NCBI RefSeq assembly: GCF_020520425.1
Contig: NC_079491.1
Coordinates: forward strand, 3,472,001-3,536,000
From: Spinacia oleracea
Taxonomy: Eukaryota; Streptophyta; Magnoliopsida; Caryophyllales; Amaranthaceae
Direction of reading: 5' to 3'
Length of the DNA: 64,000 nucleotides
The notes under the pieces were generated by a model, which did no database searches, was not told where the DNA came from, and saw only the letters and a list, made by a program, of their open reading frames with translations. Position 1 is the stretch's first letter. The number at the start of each line of letters is the position of its first letter. The translations under genes and the position numbers were made by a program. Positions 35,816 through 47,200 of the stretch are shown here, piece after piece.

Positions 35816-35971
35816 TTTGTTGGTTCAGTGGTGATTGGGGCTGAACTTGGTAGAGAGGACTCGTGTTCGATTCCCCGCAACTACAGTTGGGAGGGGACTG
35901 GAACCTATCCACCTAGAACTCGCCTCGAATCCGGATTAGCCCTAGGAGTGAACCGGGTGCTAACACCAAAA
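35816..35971 (+). mobile_element. tRNA-derived SINE
   Basis: TTGTTGGTTCAGTGGTGATT, GTGTTCGATTCCCCGCAAC and the tail ACACCAAAAAAAA match the SINE family at 33604 and 54745. I see no clear target duplication, so it is probably older. Confidence 0.8.
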
Positions 35972-36126
35972 AAAACGTGTCGGTCCTGGATCACTTAATT
36001 GCAACCAACGACCTACCTAATCCAGCACACACCCATCCGACCGACCATGATTGCCACCTCTAGCACCAATTTATCACAGCCTAATAGAAACTTTCTAGCT
36101 CAATTGTAATTAGTAATTACGGAGTA

Positions 36127-36170
36127 CTTTTTTTTTGACGGGGAAAAACAATTTCATTAATAATTAGCCA
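36127..36170. repeat. Possible LINE-type 3' tail fragment
   Basis: The T run followed by GACGGGGAAAAACAATTTCA resembles, on the minus strand, the AATGAAATTG...CCCCGTC-A(n) tails common at plant LINE 3' ends. It is too short to be certain. Confidence 0.3.
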
Positions 36171-36430
36171 TACGACATCTACAATGATAAATTAGATCTA
36201 TATACCACATATTCAAAGAAAATGCATATGTTACGATCAAAGTCATTACCATTATGCATCCTAAAGCACATCTCGTACTCCACCGCTTCTAGCTTAACGC
36301 GAGCAATGATTTTCGATGTTTTCGCATCTTTTCAAGTAGAGCCCTTCACAATCTGCGCACGAATGGTTCTGATTGACGAGTTGATGATAAACCCTAAACC
36401 TGATGATCAACGAATTATTCTGAAATTTGA

Positions 36431-36513
36431 TTAGCAGTAGTCAACCCTAAACCAAGATTTGGGCTGGTAAGGCCCAATAATCCGTGTCTACCAAAGGGTC
36501 CAATAACCCAATT
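36431..36513 (+). repeat. Copy of the JMJ31-like promoter segment
   Basis: CAAGATTTGGGCTGGTAAGG followed by CCCAATAATCCGTGTCTACC and GGGTCCAATAACCCA closely matches 41083-41138, just upstream of the JMJ31-like gene. It includes the TGGGC/GGCCCA motifs. No gene follows here. Confidence 0.75.
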
Positions 36514-36975
36514 ATCAGTTCATGATATGATGTTGCATCTGAGCTAGCAATAATATTTATAGGAATTGAATTGGGATCGTTTCAACTTCCAGATGTGTGT
36601 TAATCGCCTTAATCTCTGTCAAACAGTTCAATTCATCGATCAATTGGTAATTTGGGAAGTTAATTGTAAAACCTTTGGAAAGTGCTAAAGTAATTAACCC
36701 TTTCCCTTCCTTTGTTTTGGGTGAATCAAGGCTGGCCTATGTACCGTATAGTTAGGTGGCAATGCAATGCACCAAACTAGAATTTGGCATTTACAATGAT
36801 CCTTTCGATATCAGCTTCAGCTTTAGGTTCTACTGCATCCATTTCATAAAGATCTTTACGGTTACTGTTTGCACAAATATTAAGATAAAAGGAGAAAATT
36901 TGGTTGAATATATAATAAATTATGGATAAAGTAAGAGAAATGTGTAAACAAAAACACAAATTCTTATTTACAAAG
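36514..36975. other. Intergenic, nothing recognised
   Basis: No coding frame of substance and no repeat boundary. Confidence 0.4.
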
Positions 36976-37265
36976 GGTGTACAATAAATATTGTACACCG
37001 GAGTAAAAGTTAACTCAAAATGTATAAAAGTTAAGCTTATATATGTAAAAGTTATCTATTTTTAGTGATAAATTTTTTCATTTTAGTAAAAACATATTTC
37101 TTCAAAACCACTAATAATGTATAAAATTAATTATTTAATCATTTCTATCAACTTTTTTTTACTAATATAAAAGTTAATCAAAACTAGGTTAAAGTTACAA
37201 AAAAATGGGTAAAAGTTATCTTGGTGTATAATAAATTTATTGTACACCTCGTGCGCGCAAGACCT
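36976..37265 (-). repeat. Dispersed AAAGTTA-rich repeat, copy C
   Basis: It is bounded by GGTGTACAATAAATATTG and TTTATTGTACACCTCGTG, with the copy A/B blocks in reverse orientation. Because it is uninterrupted it is the best reference for the family. The ends are nearly palindromic (GTACAATAAATATTGTAC). Confidence 0.7.
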
Positions 37266-37269
37266 TTTG

Positions 37270-39546
37270 AACAAAAAATGGGTGGTTGTAAGAAAAAATG
37301 GAATAATTAAAGTAATAGAAAGTAAGTGGGAAATTGTAAATATCGTGGGATAAGAAGGGTAAGGTAGTAAATTTTCATGTCCTAAAATAAAATAAAATAA
37401 AGTGTAAAAAACATTATGAAACGGACTAAAACGAAAAATGTAAAGATCATTCTGAAACAGAGGTAGTATGAATTAGGATGCAACGGATAACTGAAAGCAT
37501 TAATCGTAAAGAATTGGACCTTAGCTAGTATGGAGTATCTTTTAATTTATTTATTTTTATGAGCGATTTTAGAATCAAAATCATATTTACATCCCACAGT
37601 TTATGGGCCATTTAAGTGTCGAATATTTGTGGAACTATGATAAAGAATATACTACTATTTGTATATTGATCAACGGAATATAATCCAATTAGATAGTTTA
37701 TACAATTTAACGTACTTGTTATGATACAAAAGATAACGTAATTGGGAAGCTAACCATCGTAATTGAAAGCGTGATATATATTGGTTTGCTTCCCTCTCTG
37801 TAGTCTTTTTTGGGGCCTCCGTCATTTGTTGCTAATGCGTTATAGTTAATTAGTTTCTCTCTTGAATTTGGCAAAACCAATCCTATAATGTAAGCCCCAT
37901 ACTAGAAGGTAAATCCCTTTGGGATCGTATGCGTTCGTATGTTTTTTTTTATGGACGTTATGCAATGCATTTTTCTCTTAATTGTAAAAATATATAAAAA
38001 GATGACACTAAGTCTCCATTTAGTTTTGCAGAAATGTTTTATATGAAAAATTGTTTTTCATGAAAATATTTTTGTATGGTAGCAATTATTATTGATTGAT
38101 CAATATAATATACATATACTACAACTCTTCTAGGTGTTATGTCTAATAAATACATTATCTGAATTCTAATAAATCCTACTGTATCTACATTTATTCAAAG
38201 TCGATTTCGTACTCATCTGGTACAATTACACATCAAATTCGATTTCGTACTCATCTGGTACAACGCATTGTCAACCGGAGTACGTTATACGAACATGTGC
38301 GCATATTCTGTCATAGACATGGTTTTATTCAAAGTTGACGCAATGAAAAGTATCAGGTGTGCCGAAATCATCAACTCCGTAAAAAACGAACAACCCAATC
38401 ATAATGCATTTAATATAAAATCAAAACCATATTTTAAATAACTAGTTTATGACCCTGCAATACGTAGATGTTACTATAATTATTTACGGAGTATTATTAA
38501 TACTCGTAAACAATAATTTATAATTGAGAAATATTTTCATTGAAATAAAATTGATTTGTTATATGTGGTTGATAAAATATGAGATACAAATTAACAAAAA
38601 CGACATAGTAAAATTTTAAATTTGTGTAAAATATAATTAGTTTAAATTGATTCATATTAATTAAACATGGTATACATTGTAATATATACGTACAAAACAC
38701 ATGTATAACTTGTTATTTTCACCTTTTCTGAGAAACATTGAAGAAAAAGTATGTTTAAGAAAAATAAGAGCTGCAAATTTTAAAACAACTTTGATTCTTT
38801 TTTTTTGAAGGCACTTAAACTTGAGCCCGAATTATGTACGTATTTGATGTAGCTTTATAACCTACTCCGTATATTGTATTAAATTATAATTTGAGTCTAG
38901 ATTAAGACTCGTACTGTAGATTAAAATCTATGTAATTTCTTAATTGTTATATTTAGCATATATTTTAAAGTTTAGATTTTTACTCATATAAAATATGTTC
39001 GGTAGATTATATGACCACAAGATTATAGAATTTATATATATATATATATATATTTTGTTATGAATCTCTATTGTCATTCCTAATTATTATTCATTCTTTC
39101 CATAATTAACTTATAATTTAGAATTTTAACCCTATTTAAATTAAAGAGAATCTTATGAATTGCTCCAATACATATTCATGGGGAGTATATCCAATACATA
39201 AGAAAAAAAAAATATTCATGGGGAGTTTTATTTGATAAATTTTAATGACTACTTTAATAATATCAATTTTTTTTGTTAATGTATAATTAGAGATATAAAT
39301 GATACAAAATGTACATTGAAAAACTGAAAAATAAAAATTAGAACGTCATTATGGAATGGCGGGAGTATATTACTATTTTATTAAAATTTGTCAATACATT
39401 TTTTAGTTTAGGTAAGAACTCCGGTTATACATTTTTGAGTGTGAGTTATGCCCCATATAAGTTGTTGAGTATGTTGTAGAAAATATTGGTCAAAATTATC
39501 ACATGTTATGTTGATTTTTTCTTCTAGTAGAAATTTATTTGTCATT
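37270..39546. other. Long AT-rich intergenic stretch
   Basis: No gene. It contains an (AT)n microsatellite near 39029-39052, a fragment near 38010-38085 resembling the MITE termini at 52991-53563, and a local near-duplicate of TCGATTTCGTACTCATCTGG around 38201 and 38238. Confidence 0.45.
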
Positions 39547-39600
39547 ACTTATTATTATTATTATCATTATTATTATTATTATTATTAATTAATTATTGTT

Positions 39601-39635
<35 letters not shown>

Positions 39636-39652
39636 TAATAATAATAATAATT
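39547..39652. repeat. Inverted ATT/AAT microsatellite
   Basis: About 45 bases of (ATT)n are followed by AATTAATTATTGTTGTT and then about 48 bases of (AAT)n. The two arms are complementary, so the locus could form a long hairpin or cruciform. Confidence 0.9.
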
Positions 39653-39843
39653 CATATGGAGTAAAAAATATATTGTTCTTTGGCCTAAACTCTGTCAATA
39701 GAACATCTATGTCAAACCCATATTTTAAGTTAAAAATAATACTACTTATAATGTTTTGATTAATATACTTGGTATTGATAAAAATTTAAGTGTATGCAGT
39801 AAAATTTCAAATCACAAATTAATATTTTTTATAATTTTTTTTA

Positions 39844-40121
39844 CAAACTTTTGTATAAGGTGGTCTTACACAAAAGACCACATTAGTATCATACTACGCA
39901 TAAGTTAAGCAATTAAACCAATTATAAAGTACTGGAATCAATTAGTTAAGCACCGGAATTAATTAGTTAAATACTAGAACTAATTAGTTAAGCACTGGAA
40001 TGAATTAGTTAAATACTAGAACTAATTAGTTAAGCACTGAAACTAATTAGTTCAACAATGGAACCGATTAGTTAAGCAATCAAAGTGGTCTTCTCGGAAA
40101 GGCGGTCTTATACAAAAGTTG
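39844..40121. mobile_element. MITE-like element containing a 21-22 base minisatellite
   Basis: Ends CAAACTTTTGTATAAGG and, inverted, CTTATACAAAAGTTG enclose about seven head-to-tail units of the type AATTAGTTAAGCACTGGAAC (39920-40078) with point changes. I could not confirm a target duplication. Confidence 0.6.
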
Positions 40122-40129
40122 CTGAAAAA

Positions 40130-40849
40130 ATATTCACATAATTTTTGATAAATGTTAAGGATACGCCACCCCGAAAAACTTATTGCAAAAAAAAAAATTA
40201 TTCTAAACATGTGTAGATTTTTTCTAATAAATTAGTTATATGAACAAAACATAAAATATCTATTTATTGAATTCAAAGAAACTACTTATTCTGCTAAAAG
40301 ATTTATTAGAGTTGTTTTTGGGGAAAAATAGTGGAGTAAGATGATTTATTAGATATTCCATCGACTCACCCACGCATTATTTTTTTTGTTTTTCACGAGG
40401 AAAGTCTAAGTGCAGTTCCTATTGAGTCAGATTGGGCTGTAAAAATTGCATTTGAAATTATGGAGTAATTATTAATTGATTTTTAATACTATATATTTAT
40501 CTAATTTTGATAGTAAAAATGTGCGAGAAAAATTATCGCAACTCGCAAAGAAGTGACACATATCATTTTGGTATTATTTTATATAGTTTTGTAAATATGT
40601 TGTAGCGGTATGGAAGTATAATAATACTATGTATATAAAAATCTAATATATTATTTACCATTGTAGTAATTTTTAGAGTAATTAAGCAGGCAAGGAGTTT
40701 TAGGCACTTTTTAATAAATATTATAGAGTATATGTTAATTATTTAAGATTTTTTTCCATAAAATAGAAGATGAGGAGGAAAGGAAATCATTTTTTCCTAA
40801 AAAATATTAAGTTTTTTAAAGTTTTTTTTAAAGTGGGGAGGGTTATTAC
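40130..40849. other. Intergenic, nothing recognised
   Basis: AT-rich, no gene or delimitable repeat. Confidence 0.4.
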
Positions 40850-41042
40850 CAAGGGCTGTCAAAAACTGATCCGATCCAACCGATTTCAGGATTTCTGACA
40901 AAAACCGAAGTGAGCCGAAAAAAAAGGTTTCATCCATTCAATCCGCATAAGCATAATAGCCTCGTAGAACTTCATGATCCGATTATACCCGAACCGATTA
41001 TACCCGACCCGTAATCGACCGATAACCGATTTGACACCCCTC
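40850..41042. mobile_element. Short hAT-like MITE upstream of the JMJ31-like gene
   Basis: Termini CAAGGGCTGTCAAA and TTTGACACCCCTC are inverted. Flanks GTTATTAC and GTTATTAG form an 8-base duplication with one mismatch. The interior is built from ACCGAT/CCCGA words. It lies about 230 bases before the ATG of the next gene. Confidence 0.7.
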
Positions 41043-41082
41043 GTTATTAGGATTTAGGAGTAGTTTATTTCCAAACTAAGAT

Positions 41083-41268
41083 TTGGGCGGGGAAGGCCCA
41101 ATAACCCGTGTCTACCAAAAGGGTCCAATAACCCAAAGTGACCCACGATCATTTTTCCCCCATAGAGCTACAGAAACTCAGACCAGTAGAAATCGAAGCG
41201 AAGCAATTTAAGGCTTTAAGCAACTGAAAATCCAACACAAGGAAGAAGAAGACACAAAAAAAACTAAA
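41083..41268 (+). promoter_or_regulatory. Promoter and 5' leader of the JMJ31-like gene
   Basis: TTTGGGCGGGGAAGGCCCAA, then GGGTCCAATAACCCA. TGGGCC/GGCCCA (site II type) motifs are common in TATA-less plant housekeeping promoters. No TATA box is visible at a suitable spacing. The leader is probably about 100 bases. Confidence 0.55.
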
Positions 41269-44200
41269 ATGGAGGAATCACTGCGAATTAAAGAATTCGA
41301 TGAAGTTACTTCCGCTGAAGAATTCGAGTCTCAAATTGAACCCCTAAACGTTCCCGCGGTATAATTTCGCAAATTCATGAACACTCTATTTATCTCTCTT
41401 CATTTTTTAATTATGTTTTTTTGTTGTTTTTTTTGTTTAATTTTAATTATTGTTTCCGATTTTGATGTGGAATCAAGGTTTTTAGAGGATGTGTGAAGGA
41501 TTGGAAAGCTTTCCAGAGCTGGAATCCTACAAATGGCGGTCTCGATTATTTGCAGGTTTTGCTTCTGATTTTTTAAAAATAATTTCACAAGTTTACATAA
41601 TTGCATTGAATATTTGGATTCTTTCATGTCGATGTATATTGTATGTTAATTGAAAGTAAAATGTTAGTTGGATTTTGTTAATTGAAAATCCGGGCAACAA
41701 AGATTAAATAGTCGGATTAACTTCACCATTCTTACAGTGTCTTAATTCTTAATCAAAGTAAAATGTTAAGCATAAACAACATGGAGGAGAAAACGACTTG
41801 CCTTTTACCTTTAACTATTAACACATATGTAACATACTAACATTACATACATCCTAGTTGGCGTAAGTTTAGGAGTTTTGCAAGTTATTATCGGCGTTAT
41901 TGAGGCATTATTATTGCACCTATTGTAGGCATTGTTGTACTAAATATGTGTTAATAGTGAAAGATATAAGGCAAGCCAATTTCTCCTACATATTGTTTAT
42001 GTTTATCATGGTATCAGAGCCAACGGTCTTGACCCCTTGTCTGTCCTGAGAAAGGAGGGTCCATTGAAGAATTTGTAAAGAAGAGTAGAAGATGTGTTCG
42101 GAGCAAGTAGTGCAATAGAAGTGAATGCCCCAAGTAGGGTCTGAACCTCAAGTTAAGAGAGTCCAGTAAGGACATTGTGTAACCCATCCACACTGCATAA
42201 AGGTGCATAAAGGTGTCTGACATGCGCCTGGAGTGTTAAGAGTATAATCCATATGTGAATATTGGACTAGTTATCTCATATTGAAGGAATAGAGGGAGAT
42301 TGCCTAACATATAAGATTGGTGGACTACTCCACATATTACCAATCGATTTTAGGATAAAACCCTATCAGGCTTGTATGTGGTGAGACTCTTCTCTTGTCT
42401 GGGCTCGTGTTAGGCCCAATGAGTTTATCATAAAACAAGGAAATTTAGGTATGCATAATTAGTTAGTAGTGATAAACTCATAATGAGCCTAACTTGTTTG
42501 CGAGTTACACTATTTTGCCTCGGTCAATGTTAGGTTGATTTAGTTTTAATGAGAGCTCGGGGCTTTAACAAGTTAAGTCGAGCTCAATAGATTTGAAAAA
42601 TGAGTAAGTGGTTGTGACTTGAAAAGCTTGTGAGTATTTTCACAATCATAGTATATGAATTGGATTAAGTAAATAAAATGACATGTGAGGACTATAATAG
42701 ATTTAACAAAACGGCTGTGGGATCTTATAATAATGGAAAAGTTAGAAATAGGAATGTTAGAGCTTGACAAAGTATTCACTAGAATGTTACTTGAGCTCCA
42801 TTCACACTCTGAGTAGAGTATCAACATGAGGCTAAAATATTTGAGTTTGACAAGCTTGAGTTAGGGTCTAGATTGCCTGAATCAACCAAGCTATCCCATA
42901 CTTGAATGCATCTCGACTTTTTATCATCCTTATTCAACAACCAACGAAAGCACATGATTGTGGAATCGTGGAATAATTGTTACATGCTGAAATTTAGTAA
43001 AGTTTATCTTTCTTGCATCATGTTTGTTTCAATTCTTTCTTCTTGTCATGTAAATTATTGTATAGTTTCGTTTCCTTTTTTAATAATAAATGATACATCC
43101 AACATTCCACGGGAAGATGTTAAGTATATACTACGTGTATGATCAACTGATTAAAATTTCAGGAGCGAGTACAATCAGCTATTGTGGAGGTTATGCTATC
43201 AAGATCAGCACCGGTTTTCTATGGTGATATCAGAAGCCATGAGAGGGTACTCTGCAATTTCTTTGAGCATTTACTATTTCTACTGAACATATAGTTTTGG
43301 ACTTTCATTTAGGTTCTCAAGTAGCCATGACCCTTGTTGATGGTGTAGGTTCCGCTGCCGTTTTCTTCATTCATTGAGTTTTGTAAGAGGGGTTCAGACA
43401 AAGATGGAATCCATGATGCCTGCAGTGAGTCAGAGATACTTGAGAGTGTGGCATCCGATGCTGATTTGTGCAATTCGTTAACAAATGCTCGTGATCAGAT
43501 TTATTTAGCACAGGTTGAAGCTCATAGTCCTGAACTCCTAGTAGACGATTTATAAGTAGTTGAACTAGAAGTTCAGTTTAGCTATAGTAGTACAATAACA
43601 TAAGGATACATGGAATACTTTGAAAATTTTGGATACACCAATCAGACAAGATAAGAAATAAATAAAAGATGTGATCAGACCAGGCCAAATCTTCAATTTT
43701 GGACTACATCACCGTATCTGAGTTAAATGGATAATATTCTCAGTCTCAAATCCACCTCTGTGAGTATTCTTCTTTCTTTTGGGAAATATACTGTGCAGAT
43801 TTACCAGAATTACACCTATTACTGAAGGCTGAACCCTAATGCCTTGCGAGGATTGGTAATGCTAGACTGCTGGTTAGGGCTTAAAGCCAAACCCTTTTTC
43901 AAGAAAAGCAGGGGTGTCATTATATTGCTCCTACCTGTACTGTACTGTACTGTCTCTTGTATCATGTTTTCAGCAGGATTTGAATTACCCTCTTTATCTT
44001 TTGAGCAGTGAAGTGATGGCCTCATCTTGTTTATACTTTCTGAAAATAAACAAATGTGACTGCAGGTCCCGATCTTGAACAGGGAGAATGAAGAAAGGGT
44101 GCAATTAGAAAGTTTACAGGAAGACATTAAAATAGTATGTTTATGAATCATCGACTTGTTTGTTTTGATTTGCAGCTCTATTATCTGTTCTGATTCTGAA

Positions 44201-47200
44201 TGTATCCTCAGACTTACTGCTTGCTTCTTTTTTCAGCCTTCTTTCTTGGGACCAAATAAATTATCTTCTATCAATTTGTGGATGAATAATGCAGAGTCTA
44301 GATCGAGCACCCACTATGATCCTCACCATAACCTTTTATGTGTAGTCGCTGGTTGCAAGCGAGGTAGGTATTTTTTCCTTTGGTTTTCTTCATCTTATGT
44401 TTCATTATTGTTGCTTACTGAGAAACTTGCTGTTTTTGTGGACGGATTCACCAGCTATGTGCAAATTTACGAACACTCTTGAAATCTGCAACTTTAATAA
44501 ATGATCTTATGCATTGCTAGTAAGAGTGTGGTTAATAGGCAGGCCTTCTATTTGTATTGACTGATTGATCTCTTCGGGTAACAAATCCCTATCATGATTG
44601 AATTTTGACCATGGTGTAAAAACTAGCCCGAGTTAACTCGTATCGCCCGAGTTAACAAGGTTTTGGAGGCTGGCGATACGAGATATCCCGAGTTGTAAAG
44701 GTGTTTTTAAAAACGGCGAGATCTCGGCCGGTTCAACCGATACGAACGAATTTTGTCCGCATTAAACGTTATAAACCTCACATCTACTCGATTTTCAGCC
44801 AAATTTCCCATGTTTTCGACAAAAAGAAAGCGAAAAAGGAAAGAAATGGAGAAACTTTATTGAAATAGAGTAGAGAACTCCATTTTCAAATCTAAAACCA
44901 GTGAGGAGAGAGAAGGTAGACAAAGGAATTCATTTTAATTATGTCACGTATACGGTTTAGGGGAGGGGGACTACGGTAGGTAGTGAATGGGGATGACATG
45001 GGGCTTCTTTTTCAAATTTCAAATTCCTACGCGACAACCGCGACATGGTCCGCTACTAACGCAAATTTCCGTTACCGAGACTCCGCGACCGATCCCGCGA
45101 CCGTGACCGATACCGCATTTTTTATCTATGATTTTGACACTGTGACAGATCATCCCTCTTGCATTCCTTTATATATTCTTTTAATAATAGAATTCCAATA
45201 TTATTCATATTAGGAATTAAAGGAGACTTTGGAATAATCTTGTGCTGTTTATCACTAGTTTTTTTTATCTTCCCATCCTTCTGGCTGGCATTTTTGTGAA
45301 AGGAAGTCTGAATAATGACATGGATTGAGATTGGTGGATATTGGAGATGGGAAGAAATGCTGCACTATTGTGGGCTTGTGGCTTAAGACTAATGACATTT
45401 CGCCAGCTTCCTTTTCGTATGCCTAAAACTTTTTTAGGTCAAATATCTCGTAGCAAAATTGTTCGTCACATGGACAGTATTTTGAACTTCTATCTTTCTG
45501 TTTGTGTATTGGTTTTTAGATAGGAATGACCAATTTTAGATTCTCATGTTAGTTGTGCTTCTTTGTGTGTATCAAAGCCTTATGCACTAGAAAACAGTTC
45601 AATTGGCTACATTCAACAACCACTGGAGGTGAAGGTGTTTTTTTATTTTAATTAATTTTTAGGAAAGAAGGAATTTTGTCCCTTCAAACTCAGATGCCAA
45701 TTATTGTAGCTTTTCCACTTTTTCTTGCAGCATCTGATCTTTCTAGAAAATAACATATGCTGTTATGTTTGTCTATTTGTATTAATTCACTTCTGGAAAT
45801 TCTACTTTTGGCAGTTGTTCTATGGCCGCCATCTGCTGGCCCGCTCTTGTATCCTATGCCATTATACGGAGAGGCCTCTAATCATAGGTATGCGGACTAT
45901 ACGACAACTTAAGGGGTGTTGAGTAAATTGGAATTGGAGTTTGGGGATTAATCAGTAAGAGTGAGAGTTGGTGATTAGCAATATGGTAATTTCAATCCTT
46001 TATTTGGGACTTAGGGTTAATAAATTGAGAATAAAGTGACTATTTACTAAAATATTCCTTGTTAATTTTTCGTATACCCTAGTCATTATTGGAATACGGG
46101 TACTTTTCTTTTGCTATTGAATTGCCCTCCCCAACTTCCATCTTCCCCTGGTCGTAAATGGGCCGTAATAGAGCCCTCCATTTGTTTCAATCCAATGAAA
46201 CAAACGGGAAACTTATATTTGGTCACTCAATGTCAACTTTTAATGCCCATGAATACGCCCTGACAGAGACTAGCAAATCAGTGCTTCCTGTCAAATTCTG
46301 AAGGTCAGGATGCTTTTATCACAAGTTCAAAACCCTGTGCCATAATCTTCTGTTCTTTTTGTTCTAATTTTCTTCTTTTTGTCCAACAGCTCTGTCACTC
46401 TTGATTCTCCTGATTTTTCGCTTCATCCACGATTTGAACGCGCGCATGAGTCTTCCCAGAAAGTCACTCTTCAAGCAGGAGATGGGCTTTTTATTCCCGA
46501 AGGCTGGTAAGCATTTAAAATATATTCAGGCTTAAATATAAGTTAGCGATGATAGTCCTCGTGACAGCCATTGCACCTGTGCAATTAATTGGTCAGGAGC
46601 TTTGAACAGGGGCACTCAAGTCTCTGTTGAATTGTTCTTGCGAGTTGCGACACAATTCTGTGTTTTTTCTTTGTTGTTTTGTGTAAGAGTGATATTGGAT
46701 TCTCAACTATGCTTTTCGATTGCCATATCCTGGTTAAAGTTTATTTTAACTGCAACGAGGCTTAGGATTTATACATCGAACATCCTTGGTGAAAAACAGA
46801 TTTTCAAGCAGAATCCTCTGACGACAGTTCATGTTCTAGCCTTCTAGGTCCAAAGAAACATGGCCTTATTTGTTAGGACAATGGAATTGCATAAGCTATT
46901 AGTATAGACTGGAAATCAGGTTTGTAGAAATGAGAAGAAGAGAATTTGGGGGAAGTTGATAGTTGATTGTGATTTGAATATTTGATGCAATTAAATCATC
47001 ATATTGAACATAAATTACCAATAGTTCGAGGGGCTGGGAACTCCCAAAATAAAGTAAAGTAAACTCTCAACTATTTTCTTCATGCCTTCTCTCTCGATCA
47101 CTCTCCTCCCTGTATAGTATTTCTTATTCTAACTAACTGGCTTCGTTCTTCTTTAAGCTAATTCTAACAACTAGTTATGCATTTCCTACAATAAACCTCT

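Noticed and set aside
36222..36434. 70-codon plus-strand frame and an opposite-strand frame resembling a protein fragment
   Set aside because: The minus-strand reading has internal stops and I cannot match it to a family; at most a decayed gene fragment, so not listed as a gene.
44156..44482. 108-codon continuous frame through JMJ31-like exon 6
   Set aside because: Only 44237-44363 is exon; the rest is intron read through in the same frame, as shown by the splice sites and frame of the neighbouring exons.
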